From: Nilaparvata lugens
Taxonomy: Eukaryota; Arthropoda; Insecta; Hemiptera; Delphacidae
Length of the DNA stretch: 64,000 nucleotides
Reading direction: 5' to 3'
NCBI RefSeq assembly: GCF_014356525.2
Contig: NC_052507.1
Span: forward strand, 35,773,013 to 35,837,012
The number at the start of each line of letters is the position of its first letter. Positions within the stretch are counted from its first letter, which is position 1. Below the pieces are notes generated by a model. That model saw only the letters and a list, made by a program, of their open reading frames with translations. It did no database searches and was not told the origin of the DNA. A program made the translations under genes and the position numbers. Of this stretch, positions 23,900-36,615 are shown piece after piece.

Positions 23900-25671
23900 T
23901 TATCCTATAGTATTGAGGAATAAAAAAAAATCGTACACCATAAAAAATTTGATACATATATTAACAAATATCTCAAAAAATAAGTCAAAACAAAAATATA
24001 TAGAGCGACAGAAATATATATAATATAACAAGAAACGAAATCAATAAAAATATCACAGGTTAATACTATTTTTTAGGTTCTATAGCACGAAATGTTACCA
24101 TGTGCTTTCATTTCATGATCATTTATGCCTCTATTTGCATGTAGCTTTGATATCAACTTGCTGATACTTGTCAACTTGGACGATTCTATTTCGTATATTA
24201 GTTTCTTAAATCAGCAAGATAAATTGACAAACCAATAATCCTAATATATTTATTAAATTCTATGGTTTTCAATAGATTCCTTTATATAAATATTTTTTAT
24301 CTCAGAGTGCGAGATTCGGCACCTGACGGAATAGATAGATCAATTAATCTAGTGAATCAGAGCTACTTTATATTATCGCAAATTATATTGCAGAAATTAA
24401 TGATCATATGAATATTGTATTAACAGCCTAGAACTTAGTATTCTTTGATTGATAGATCTTTTGATATATGGATTGATTCGTTACTATCTAATAAAAATAC
24501 CTTTTATACTATCTTTACTTGCGCAAGTATTTTTTACCAAATTCTTAATTTATAAAAAACCCTTTCGACGAGCTAGCTTTGATTCTTATTTCATTTCGAA
24601 GCACTGAGGGCGCCCTATCACTATTACGAATATTTTTCACTCACGTGCTGAAATTTTCTATGAGCTGCTGATGTCGATCCAAACTCCTGGTGGTCCTGGA
24701 TTATTTGTAGCCGGAGTCGTCTCTTCCAAGGGGTTAAAAAATTATTTAAAATGACTTCTGCTTTACATTAGCATCACAAAGTCTTATGAAAAAATTTAGA
24801 AATTCGATTTAACTTCAAGTTATTAAAAGGTATAGCAAGATATTATGCTCTATAATTTTTGGTGACATCTCATGGTGGTCGTTGGCAGGCAAGTGTCGAA
24901 GTTCTCTTTTCTAATTCACAATTTTTCATTTCCGATTTCCAAATTTACATGAAATTTAAATATTCTGTTCCTCCGCCATTCATGGCTCAAATAGACCGTA
25001 CATTATTAAATTATTACTCATGTTACATCTTTAATAATTTATTTGCCTTCGGGCCGTATCCAAAACATGAACTGCACAATAATAATTTATAAATTCTTAT
25101 CATTTGTAGAAATATATACAAATATATTTGAATCGGCTCACTACTGCCGCCTATCAATTGCCACCATTTGATTGGTGCATGCAAATTATTATAGTATTCA
25201 TGCGCCTAGTAACCTCCTACTTCCTTAATACATTTAATTATTTTTGTTTGGGTTTTTTAATATGGTTTTTACATGCAAAGTAATTTTATAAAGGTTCTAG
25301 ATTGATTCTTATATTACAACAATTAGCCACGTGTAACCTTTGGTTCCTCAAGTTGAATACTGTTTCGCTACAATAAGTTTCTGCCAAAGTGTTTGGTCAG
25401 ATTCTACATTATGACACTCGGTCGATCATATGGTCGCCGATCAGTAGATGTTTTACGCCTAACCTCAAATTTCCAATATTTTATATAATATTATAAGGTA
25501 GCAAAAATTATTTACATTCCTATTTGGCTGTTGTAAATTTATCCGTGATGCCTGATATTATCTAATCTTTAATTTATCATCTTTGGCGATACTAGCCTAC
25601 TATTTCACTTAGACCTATAAATTCCTTCAAATAGGAATTTTTATTTATCCATCCAATTTCCAATACGTTAA
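23685..25671 (+). mobile_element. LTR1 family copy C, the most complete copy
   Basis: Starts TGTCACGTTATTTTTTATA, ends CAATACGTTAA, flanked by AGTGT (23680-23684 and 25672-25676). About 1,987 bp, uninterrupted apart from a (TA)n microsatellite at 23862-23896, which is short in copy D. It has all landmarks of the family and serves as the reference copy here. The last bases are TTAA rather than TTACA. No open frame is shared with the other copies, so a non-coding solo LTR is the best reading. Confidence 0.8.
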
Positions 25672-25676
25672 AGTGT

Positions 25677-27010
25677 GTGCGTTGAAGTTATTGTACTAGG
25701 AAAATCAACGATTTCCCTGGAGCATCAGCTTGATTCATGACCTTATAAGGCAAGGAATTTGTGTCCGATTAATTATCAATCATGCCTTATTTGGTTAGGA
25801 ATTTGGAAAATAGCTGTTGCTTGGTGGGAGAATGTATCTTAAATTATAGTTGTACCGTTCCATTCTATTGGCAGAAATTCTAATGAATATTTCCAATAAA
25901 ATAGTAACTGCCAATCACAGTTAACGTTGGTTAGGTTCCTATCTAGTGAGGCCGTTCACAGCTGTCCACGGCAAGACGAGAGAAGTGATGTGTTTTCATT
26001 CAGCGTCTGTCCATTGCCGCTAGCAGAACTGAATAATGTAGTCTCAGTATTTTGTGTTAATCATGGCTTTTATGCCAGCTTTAGGCATGTTAATATTTGG
26101 CTGTGGAACCATCTGTTCCAATAGCATGTTTCAGTTTTTTTTCCGCCTCAGTAAATGCTTTAATTAAGAACAGAGGATATCAAATTTGTCACCTCACAAT
26201 GGAGATTATCCTCCTATTACCGCTACTAAAGGTACGTCATAGATTATAATATACTTAAGGAAATTATTATCGATGAAAGCTTCCATAAAGTATTAAATTT
26301 ATTGTGATAGATACATTTTAGTGTTAATGTATTGTGATAGATTTATTGAGTATAGTCCTATTGATTCTCTTGTAATGGAAGATGGTAATGGTAATTCAAA
26401 CTGATGAGTGATAGACGAAAATGAACGGTAAATGCTCTTGTAGAAATGTAGAGTACCTATAAGAAGATATTTCTGAAGAGGAAGCTATTAACCTAAATTT
26501 CAATTACTGTTGTTTTAAATCCAAATTGACTGATGTTTATAGTATATTATTATGAGTTCTATCAGTATTTTGTGATATAGATTGTATTTGTTTTGCTGAT
26601 TCTAATGAAAAGCTTTCTTGATTCTTAAGGAAACACCTATCATGTAATTTATCTTTTAAATTACACTATATGTAATTTTATGTAAGAAAACAGACTGAAC
26701 GAACTAAGAACAATACTCGAGAGATCTTATAATGAAGAGCTATTCCATCAACTAGTGAATTAAAGTATTGTATTATGGAATAATAAATATGTTCTCACCT
26801 CTTTGTATATAGGGAATGACCCTGACTACAAATAAATTCAAATCAATAAATTCAAATTAAATCAAGATATAAAAGTAATGGCTATTTGCATTTTAAAGTA
26901 TTTTTTTGTATTTGAATTTCATATAGGAAGAACCTACATAATGCTGATTTAATGATATAACTGAAGTTAAGTCTGTTTCATCTTAGTTTATGTTTTATTC
27001 TAACAGCAGT
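25677..27010. other. Unassigned DNA
   Basis: No gene recognised. Text near 26810-26875 (a GGGAATGACC stretch, then repeated AATTCAAA) resembles a LINE 3' end with a simple tail, but too weakly to call. Confidence 0.35.
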
Positions 27011-27143
27011 CAATGTACGAGTCCCTCAATGTACGGGTCCATCAATGTAGGGGTACATCAATGCACGGGTTCATCAATTCACGGGTCCATCAATGTACGG
27101 GTTCATCAATGTAGCCTACGGGTTCATCAATGTATGGGTCCAC
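27011..27143 (+). repeat. Minisatellite, 16-bp unit, eight units
   Basis: The unit CAATGTACGGGTCCAT is repeated head to tail with point changes (GGGTTCAT, GCACGG, GTAGGGGTACAT). Seven units are 16 bp and one is 21 bp. The array is not a multiple of three, so the His/Cys-rich peptide read through it is not meaningful. Confidence 0.9.
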
Positions 27144-29417
27144 GAATGTCTCGTGAACGTGTGTCTTTAAGCCGCTGAGATGCCTCTAAATCGATGGCAG
27201 TCCTAGAAGCTTGGGGTATGCTGTCTCCTGACGTGTAGAGCTCAATCACCGAGCCTAGATTCAAATTGAAGAAACAGCTTTGAGGTAACAACTTTTTCCA
27301 AATTAAACAAACGTCCCAGGAACTCCGGATGTGGCAGAATGGGTTTTAGTGACTATAGGCTTTCAAAAAAGGAGGGTGAAACGTGAACCATTAAATCAAT
27401 TAAAACATGCTGAGTTAGAGTCCTTTCTGTGTTAAATCGTAACTTCAGATTAACTCAGATTAACTTCTGAGGAATATCTATGATAATTTTCGATTCTTCT
27501 TCCTGAAATTAGAGTCCTTAAAGCTTCTCATGATTCAATCTAAGATGTTTTCAATGTAAAGCAGACAAAGTAGGATACTATCGAATTAGCTATATCGGAG
27601 ATAACTTTCTAAATTTAGTGATTCTATTTTCGGTTTTGATGATGCAACTTAAATTTTGTTCTATATACTGTTGAATTTAACTGTGAGAGGCGACAATATA
27701 TTTGATATCTTCTCTCTATCTCATAGTCTCTTTTGTCATTTCTGGATTCCCGCTCTCTAGCACTAAGTATGTTTATCAAGCATCCCTCTTATTAAGTTAT
27801 ATTGTGTGTGCTTCTAAATCCTAAATTCCAAATTATCTTCCCAAATTCATAGCACGGCACATTCCATACATAATGACTCACTTTGTATATTGATTTTAAT
27901 ATGGCATCTTGAATTCATCATCATATGGCATGGGTAAGTTCAATACCGAATTACAACCTAACGTAAGAAGAAGGTTGATGAAGAGTGAACAACAATAACT
28001 TTCCAAAATCTTCAGATAAATCACTGCTACACTGTGTCAAATAATACATTGTCCGGATGTGATGTATTCTTCCTAACTGACTCAGTGACCATACAATATG
28101 AACTCAGTGACAGTTGAATCTGACATCAGTCAGTCAGTTAATCTTATTCAAGGCATCAATCATTGACACAGTACACAGTACCTGAGTATATGCGTATATA
28201 CGCATCCACGTGTGGGCCTATTTCACATTGCCAATCCATTAAATAAATTGAAGACGCAACCAAATCAGTTTTAATTTGAAGGACGTTTGCAATATCGAGA
28301 GAATGAATGTTCTCGTTAGCTAAAAGCATTGGATGCGGTTGCAAACTAGACGTATCAAGGGATTAAATATCAAGAGAGTCATGGAGAGGAAGAGGGAGCA
28401 GATGAGAGCTTGTTGAGTTTGATAAAACCATTGAAGGGAGAAAAGAGAAACATACTAATGAGAACATTGATTAGATAAACATGAAAATAGGGAAAGGAAA
28501 TAGATGAACACGGGATAGAATCGCATTTATTATTTTTTCGCTCTGTATAGGAATTCCAGTCAAGGACCTTATATTCTCGTGGGAGGAAGCTAGGAAGAGG
28601 TTGTGAAGAAATAGAAAAAAGAGGAGGAAGATATTATCATAGGGATGAAGAACAAAGAAAAATCTATAAAGTTTGGAAATCAATGAAAATATTAAGATTG
28701 ACAAAAAGTACAAGTCTGAGTTGATGAGAAGAGATAGAAAAAAAAACAATAATTGAAGAAGATGAGACAGACACATAGAATAACAATGTATTTTGTTCTG
28801 ATTATATCATGATAATATAAAAAGTATGTTCAAAATAATATTTAGAGTGAAAACAAATCCAGTCACCTTGGAAAGATTCAGTAGGAATGGAAGTGTAGTC
28901 ATTTGATGATTGAGATACAGATAGAAGAGAAATAAAATAAATATATATGCATATAATATATTCATCTCGAAGGCTAGGGATTCCCATTGATTTTATATAA
29001 AACAAATATAAAATTTTCCATTAGTTCTAGTCCTCCATTCTCAACATGTATTCAATAAAACAAAGGAGAATGTGTTCTGAATCAAGAAAGAGAAAAGAGC
29101 TCAATGAGAAAAAATATTAACAGTTTGAGTCAGGTAGAGAGATAGAGAGTGTAAAGAGTAAAGGATAACAAGCAGTAAGATGAAGAAAATTTATTGTGGT
29201 AGGCAGCAGATAAGGCGTGTGTAAAGAAGGGGTTGATCAAGGGTGCAAAAACGACAAGCACAGTCGCGCACAAGTTTTGTTCAGGCGGGGGGGAACAGAG
29301 CAGTGCATAGAGCAAGAGGAATATGGAGTGACCGCAGCGCAGCGGTCAGTAATTTAGAGTCTACTGAGGAACGACAACGACTATTTCAAGGGGGAGAGGG
29401 AGTACCCTGAAGGGGGG
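27144..29417. other. Unassigned AT-rich DNA
   Basis: No gene, RNA gene or terminal-repeat element recognised. An inverted repeat, TGACCGC (29330-29336) with GCGGTCA (29342-29348), lies in a GC-richer stretch before 29418. Open frames on the minus strand are Ser/Phe/Leu-rich products of purine-rich DNA. Confidence 0.4.
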
Positions 29418-29804
29418 TGTAAGGACCTCGAGATTGGTCAGCCATCCACATTGCACCTAAGGGAGGCATATTTCACGCAGACTTCTTCTTAGGGCACGAC
29501 CCTTCCCGACTTGCCCTCGAGAGCAGCATCCCAACTTAACTTACTGCCAGAGTCCCGACCGCTTCTGCCTCCTCTAAAAACGACTATCAACATTCGAAAA
29601 CAAGTTTGTTACTCGACTGACAGCAGCGACGATCGCGTCGGACAGCGTGACAGCGGGACAGCGGCAACCTCGACGATCGCACTGCTCCGTCGGTTATTCT
29701 CGCTGAAAACGGCCGTTGAGAAAACTTTGTATTGGGAAGATTACCTAAAATAAATTTCAGCAATGTTGCTTCATCCATAAGTGTTCGTATTCTAATAATT
29801 TTCA
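29418..29804 (+). mobile_element. Possible solo LTR, CpG-rich
   Basis: Starts TGTAAGGACCTCGAG and can end at ATAATTTTCA, with an AATAAA signal at about 29749 near the right side, as in an LTR R-U5 zone. The composition is clearly less AT-rich than the flanks and CpGs are frequent at 29620-29720. It has an 80-codon frame (29511-29753) of unknown nature. No target duplication was found (GGGG on the left, ACCA on the right), so the boundaries are guesses. A host-gene leader is an alternative. Confidence 0.25.
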
Positions 29805-29856
29805 ACCAATTGGGGTATTCACTAATTCATACATTGGGTGAATATGGATGAATATA

Positions 29857-30553
29857 CAGTAGAACTCCAATTTATTATCCGAACTCCGACTATCTGAATC
29901 GCCGATTATCCGAATTACTTTCAGGTGGAAAATTTGTCCAAAAAAGGTTTAATTGTGCTATTATACTGTATTGTTTTTTACCATGGCTTCGAAAAGAAAA
30001 CGTGTTGTGCTATCGTTAGCGGACAAACTGGAAATTATAGAGCAACTCGATAAAGGTGTAACAGGTAAGAAGTTGTCTGAGATTTATGGTGTTGGACAAG
30101 CAACAATTTGTGGAATTAAAAACAGTAAGTCAACACTTTTAAACTTTGTTTCGGTGCTTGAAAATGAAGATGGGAGGAAACCAATGAAGACAGCAACGAA
30201 CAAACATTTTGGAAGATGCCGCGTTTAAATGGTTTTTGCAGCAACGTTCTATGGGAAATCCCATTTCAGGTCCAACCCTTTGTGGAAAAGCCAAAATCTT
30301 AGCAGAAAAGCATTGACGGAGATTTTTAAAAAACAATGATTTTTATTTCTAATCTTGAACATAAGTACATTTTATTTATATTTGAAACATGTGGAAATAT
30401 CATGTTTCTTTCATTTAATTCAATAAAAAAATAGTGCAATATCAAAACGTAGCTTCTTTTCTCTCCAATGGCAATTTTTAAAAAAAACTCCGATTATTTG
30501 ATTATTTGAATGGGTCCCGGTCCCCATTAATTCGGGTAATTGGATTTCTACCG
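29857..30553 (+). mobile_element. pogo/Tigger-type element, internally deleted
   Basis: Inverted ends CAGTAGAACTCCAATT (29857) and AATTGGATTTCTACCG (ending 30553), each next to TA (29855-29856, 30554-30555), the target of Tc1/mariner-pogo elements. Further in, TTATCCGAACTCCGACTATC on the left mirrors the right arm. The interior holds only the start of a transposase. About 700 bp is far below an autonomous element, so this is a deletion derivative. Confidence 0.85.
29983..30315 (+). pseudogene. Truncated, frameshifted pogo/Tigger transposase (CENP-B-type N-terminus)
   Basis: The ATG at 29983 begins MASKRKRVVLSLADKLEIIE and continues QLDKGVTGKKLSEIYGVGQA, a psq/CENP-B-N helix-turn-helix that in this family binds the element ends. 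A frameshift near 30205 breaks the frame. In the next frame WFLQQRSMGNPISGP and KAKILAEK are readable, the start of the second CENP-B-type DNA-binding domain (HTH_CENPB). The DDE catalytic domain is absent because the element is internally deleted just after this point. A start 10 codons upstream (29953) is possible but is not supported by the family pattern. The product could at most bind DNA; it cannot transpose. Confidence 0.85.
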
Positions 30554-30555
30554 TA

Positions 30556-31540
30556 GCTTGATAGGAATTTATTATGGACATTCTCTCCCAATCTGAATGG
30601 TTGGATGTAACTATACTGATTAATATTTGATTACCTTATTATTATTATTCGTATATTATGGATTGATTATACAATTTGATATTGTTGCACTCATCTGCAT
30701 GATTAATTTGCAAACTCAATTTAAAACTTGATTAGCATCATCACTTGGTTTAATTAGTTCAATAGTTTAATTACCTTATTATTTTTTTAATATTATAGTT
30801 TGTTTATATAATTAATTATGCATGAGAATTTTCATGATATATCATAATTTATAGTATTTCGACATTATTATGATCTACGTTAAGGAGGCAGTTGTGGGTT
30901 TCGACCTGTTGTCTCCAAAGTGATATTGTGAATAAATAAATGGATACATATCAACAGATATCCTTGCCAGTTCTCCTCTCCTCTTCAAACTCTCTATATC
31001 TCCACCTTTATCATAATTTTGTCATCATTATCATTAACTGATGATATCAGTTGATATTGGGTGGGGTTACGGATTGTAAGAAGATTTTGAATAACTCATC
31101 TAATAATTCATCTTCTAGAGGAGTCAGAGTCTAGTTACTTACTTCTAAAATTGAAGAGATGATTTATACTGGAGAGATAAATTATAATTAAGAGATATAA
31201 TTTTATACTCTGTATACATTACATGGAGATTTTTATTAACGTTTAGATCTTCTGGAGGACCCAGGTTCTAGTACCTCCTCTTTTCATCCTATCAAAACTC
31301 AATTGAAGAGATAATTATTCTCATCAATCATATCCACAAGTTATAATTGACTTATAATTCCTCTGATGTTTAAGGGTAAGGCGTCAAGGTGTTTCAAAAC
31401 GAGTCCATCCCCTTTCTTTCTCATCAATAATTTTGTAAAATGCTTCAAATCGGACTGAATAATATCCCATTCAACACTATAACAACACATGAAAATTACT
31501 AGGAAATTGCATTTATTAAAATGCTAATGAATTTAAAATT
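30556..31540. other. Unassigned AT-rich DNA
   Basis: No gene or clear element. AAAGTGATATTGTGAATAAA near 30917-30936 could be a poly(A)-signal-bearing retroelement tail, but nothing upstream supports it. Confidence 0.35.
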
Positions 31541-31554
31541 ATCATAAAATGAAA

Positions 31555-31950
31555 ACCCATTAAATGCTGTAAATCACCCTGAAGACTTCTGCTAAAGCAA
31601 ATATTGATAGCTGATGATTGTAGAAACAGCAAGGACCTATGAAGAGGCTCTCTACATCACCAGCAAAATGTTGAGGCAATCCAGCTTTTGGACAACTCAA
31701 CATTAACAGGGAGATTGAAAAGGAAGAAGTCAACAGATCTAGTGTAAACCTCCAGGAGTGCTTAGTGAAAGTGGGGGGAATAATAACATATCAATTTAGT
31801 GAAGAAATTATGAATGAGCTGATTCAGAACAAGGAGAATCCATTACAAGACTGATCGTTAGTCCTATTACTAGGTACAGTTATATTCAATTGAAAAAATA
31901 TATTGATAACTGGGTAAACAGCTAGATGGAAACTCGATGTGCGCTACTAT
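31555..31950 (+). repeat. Diverged relative of the 189-bp SINE-like repeat
   Basis: The ATTAAATGCTGTAAATCACC block and GAAGACTTCTGCTA near 31560-31595 match 40903-40935. GGGTAAACAGCTAGA at 31912-31926 matches 40946-40960, and GCGCTACTATTCAAAA matches GCGATACTATTTAAAA. The spacing is much longer here, so the copy has an insertion of about 300 bp of unknown DNA. Confidence 0.45.
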
Positions 31951-34900
31951 TCAAAAAAAATCTGGTGTGGTACACTCACACAACTTTCCTTGCTCATATT
32001 TGAAACTACGATCAGACTTCTGTATATGTGTATTGTGATGAAACTTTTAAATAAATCTCTTGAAAGGAGAGAATCAACCAGAAAAATTGTAATTACCCTC
32101 ATAGAATGAAAGAATCTGCTAAACGAATAGTTAGCGACCGAGCGATAAAGCTTCCTTATCAACAGCTGTGTATCAGATAAGAGTACCGTTCTGTACTACA
32201 CATTTTTCTAAAGAATTATTTAATAAAATTAAAATTACTTTGCAAATTGAGTACGAATCGTTTATGAATAGCTCATTGAATTTTGAGGTTACACTTTGTT
32301 TACTATTGATCAGATGTTTTGGAGCAGCTCAAACACAGCTGACTGATTCAATATATTATAAAATGTCATGCCAGGTTTTCATGCAAGCTGTAATATTATT
32401 TCTAAAATTAAGAAATATTGATAAAGAACCAAGAATTTCGAATAAAAAAATAAAATGTATGTATTATTGTTGAAATTATTTATTATTTACGAAATTATAT
32501 TATAATGTCAAGTGATATTGTAACTAACTAGGTCATAGCATGAATATTGTATTATTGATAAGAGCAGCAAAAATTAATTATAACAGTTTCAAACATAATA
32601 AGAATTGTATAGGAATATTAAATTATCAATTATTGTTTCAACTGAGCCACATGGTGAATCTCTTTGGCAAGTCTAAGCCAATCGTATGCCATAGAAATAG
32701 CACCAAAAAGGTGATCGTTTGAAAACATCATATGTTAATCTATTATCAGACAACAAACCTGTCTTATCATATATGCTAGTGCATGTACACTGTATAGAGG
32801 AACTCTATCTAGAGAATTAAGCAGTTTGAAAAATTATACAAATTAAGCTATTGTTGTGATTAAAGGAATTACATTTTACTGCTTGCCACTGACGTCATGC
32901 CTACGTCATAATCATCCTACCAATGGCAAATTTTCATGCAAATTAATTACACAGAGATTCTCAGAGAAAAGGTTCTAGCCAAGAAGCTTAGAAGAAAGAC
33001 AGGCACTTCCCTTTCGAAATCCTCACCAGCAAGACCTTGTTAAAAGTTACCAGACCTATTTGTGAAATTTTGTTCGATTTTATATGTTTTATCTGTGAGC
33101 CAATATTTTAGGCTATTTTATTCGTTATTTGTAAATTTGTGTCATCAATCGATAATTCAAGAAATTCAAGTTCAATTATTCCTTAATTAATTTGGTGAAA
33201 GAGATATTAAATTAAAATTCCACACGTGCTGAGACCGAAGCCTGGACCCGCTGCCGATGAAACGAATTTGATCTAAAGAAAAAACCACGACCGCCAAGGA
33301 GTTTCACGTGAGTTTTAAATTTAAAAGGGGCCTCAATCTACGCTTCGAAAAATATTACAGTTGTCACGTTATTTTTTATAGTTAAATAACGATTAGCCTC
33401 CTGCTTGGCATCAATCGGTAGAGCATGAGAAATATTTCAATAATTATAAAATCTGATCATGGTTTTACTAGGATATAGTCTCATAAAAATCTTTATAGAC
33501 CCAAATATGAGCTTCCACAATAATACTGATAATTTATAAAAAAAATATATATATATAAAACTTATCCTATAGTATTGAGGAATAAAAATAAATCGTACAC
33601 CATAAAAAATTTGATACATATATTAACAAATATCTCAAAAAATAAGTCAAAACAAAAAATATATAGAGCGACAGAAGTATATATAATACTAGCAAGAACC
33701 CGTGCTTCGCAAGGATCTATTTTAAAACTTGACAAAATGAAAACTTGACGTAATGAAATTTTGAAGAATTGAGAATAGGCCTATAACCATCCTTGGTTAA
33801 TTAAGAATCTATAAGCAAAATTTCAAGCTAATTAGTCCAGTAGTTCAGACGTGATGATGCGTCAAACATAATTTTCCTATCCCGTACGTGCATAAGCCAG
33901 CTCTTTACTCTACATAATTATTATAGATATAGTTAACGACTGCAAGAGATAGGACTGTGGAACAGAATAGTGGTGAAACTATGATAGCGCCAGAAGTGTC
34001 TCAAACACAATAGTAGGTACTACATGAACTTTTTGAAAGTGATTTGAAAAAAATTAAAAACAACATAACTGAATCCTTATCATTCTACCTTCATTTAGCG
34101 AGGCTTTTGTTTGAGCCGAATGAAAATCTATTTATAAAAAAATGAATGTCTGTTTGTGTGTTTGTTTGTATGCTTGTTTGTTCCCTGTAGACTTGAAAAC
34201 TACTTGACATAACGGCATGAAACTTTGGGAATACGGTATGTTGTGTGAATATTGGGGATGGTTTCTGAACAGAAATTTTAATAGGGGGGCTAATAATAAT
34301 TATTTATTAATCCATTTTACAGACATATGTTTTCGAAATTTTCGGCCGAGCGGCTACTGAAGAACGAAAAGATGATCATGATTCAAGATCATATTGTGAA
34401 AATATGATTTAGCATCTAAAGTTACCAGCTGTAATAAACATATCACCCTGAGATGAATTATTGTGTACTGGTATTAAAACGGTAGTTTGGAGTTGAAGTG
34501 TAGTTGATTGGTACCAGCTGTTGATAATGGTTCCTTAGAAGACCTATACAAATAATTATCACTCCCCTATCATTGAGAAACTGGAAAATATTGGAAAAAA
34601 TTATTCACCTAATGAAAGAGAGTATATATATATATTGTATAGTATATATGTATAGTATTCATATTGCATGCATTCATTAATTACTGAAGAATTAAAGAAT
34701 AATTTACAATTTTTTGAATTCAGCTTAGCTTATATTCATCCTAAAATGGAAAGAATATGGAATTCTGTGTGATTCATCGTACATCGCATATTTCCTGGAC
34801 CATACATCGACAATCTACAACTATGAAAACATTGAATATTTTTCTTTGAAACACAGATATAACCATTTTTTAATTGAAAACTTTACTGATAGATATTAGG

Positions 34901-35859
34901 CTACTATCAATTGATTGAGAAGAACAATATGTTTTCGGAATAACGAATGCTGCATGACTAAGCACATAGGAAGTCCGTATTGAGATGTAAATGAACATGT
35001 TGATTGTCAGATAAATTCCATGATTCACCAAATAAAGTCAAGTGTAACATGAGATACATTGGCGGTACGGAGTTCACTGGGTAAGCTAATTGTAAATTAA
35101 GCTTTATTATTAATTGACAACGCTGAAAAAGACAGGCTCAATCACCAGGAATACTATAAATCTATGAGGGACCAGTAAGCCATTAATTTTGAGTAGTTCA
35201 ATTACTTCCATTATGGACACTGGATACATTATGGACAATCAATACGTATGAAATTTATTAGCTACCGTTCAGAATGAAAAAAATTTTGATTGCAGTGACC
35301 CCGACTTCTGTATTATGAATAACCATTCGGATCAATAATATAAGGAATTACTCGCATCTCTCATCAACTCGTAATTTTTATTCACAAAATATTAACAAAA
35401 AAAAAATATATATATATTGAGTTATATATAATAAACTCACAGCTAGTGGTAAAGTTTGTCTTTTTCTGGCCGCGCTACAAATAAATATAGGTATATGTTT
35501 GACATTTTGTTTCTGTAATCTTGTTGTCTATTAAGAAAGTTTTCAATGTGATTTTTGATGGCAATAAAAATTTGAATTTGCAAAGAGAATTATCAACAAA
35601 CTCCTAACCAAAGAAAACCTTTGTGCTCTGTTCTAATCGGAGTGTATGAGACTCCATATACAGCTGATAGAAGGCGCAAACCGAACTGGCCAAGCATACA
35701 ATGATGGAACAAACACGTGGTAAGCTCATGCTCTCAATCAACGCAAAATCAATTCGATCAGCTAATTGATGAAATTGTTTTAAGCTTTACAATGATTACA
35801 ACATATGTTAGAATATCATGTGTCAATTATCTCAGTTCCATATGGAGTTCACATTACCA

Positions 35860-36315
35860 TAAGCTTACTTAATAGGATCCTTCTTCATCCTTTGAAATCC
35901 TTAGTGGCAAAATATCTCAAAATCCATTCTTAGTGCGCATCTAGCATGTTTGAAGAATATTTGTGCAAGGTTTTAAGTCTGTAGGCCAATTAGTTTGAGC
36001 TGTAGTGTGATTTTATATTAAAATTTTCGAAAAGTGCCCTCTCCTGAACCCTCCTGTGCTCCTGATTGGAATTTTTCTGCATAGATCTGATTTTTCTCGT
36101 ACCTGAACGAAAAAGTTCCTCATGACTTTGCTGAACGGTTAAAAAGTGAAAATTTTGAGGGTGCTGGGGGGGGGGCAGATTTCTGAAAATCCTTTTGTAG
36201 TGGATGTTTTGAGGCTACAATAAACAATTGTGCGAAATTTCAAGTTTTTAGGCTCAGTAGTTTGGGCTGTGGTGTGATTTCAGTTTGTCGGGGCTTAGCC
36301 TTTCAGATATAGGTA
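35860..36315 (+). repeat. Family S repeat, plus-strand copy
   Basis: Inverse of 56229-56699. Shared text includes GCTTACTTAATAGGATCC with CTTTGAAATCCTTA, TTCTTAGTGCGCATCTAGCA, the TCTGCATAGATCTGA region and GTCGGGGC at the end. It contains two related sub-units (35930-36020 and 36195-36285: a TGTGC.A..TTT.AAGT stretch, then AGTTTGAGCTGTAGTGTGAT / AGTTTGGGCTGTGGTGTGAT), so the unit is a dimer. It ends directly in a GAA repeat, suggesting a LINE or SINE 3' end. A GGGGGGGGG run lies near 36166. Confidence 0.65.
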
Positions 36316-36615
36316 GAAGAAGAAGAAGAAGATGAAGAAGAAGAAGAAGAAGAAGAAGAAGTAGAAGAAGAAGAAGAAGAAGAAGAAGAACAAGAAGAAG
36401 AAGAAGAAGAAGAAGAAGAAGAAGAAGAAGAAGAAAAAGAAGAAGAAGAAGAAGAAGAAGAAGAAGAAGAAGAAGAAGAAGAAGAAGAAGAAGAAGAAGA
36501 AGAAGAAGAAGAGAAGAAGAAGAAGAGAAAGAACAGAAAGAAGGAGAAGAGGAGTAAGAAGAAGAAGAAGCAGAAAAAGAAGAAAAAGAAGAAGAAGAAG
36601 AAAAATAAGAAGATA
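36314..36615 (+). repeat. (GAA)n microsatellite, about 300 bp
   Basis: Nearly uninterrupted AGAAGAAG on the plus strand starting right at the end of the family S copy. The family S copy at 56229-56699 has only a short AGAAGAAGAT at the matching end (minus strand), so the array probably grew from the element tail. Long poly-Leu, poly-Phe or poly-Ser frames on the minus strand are artefacts. Confidence 0.95.

Noticed and set aside
29330..29348. TGACCGC/GCGGTCA inverted repeat as an operator
   Set aside because: Very short arms with no neighbouring gene; could be chance in a GC-richer stretch.
32168..32473. 101-codon frame also partly present at 47918-48288
   Set aside because: Similar only because both lie in LTR2 copies; the frame is split by a frameshift in copy 2 and shows no domain.
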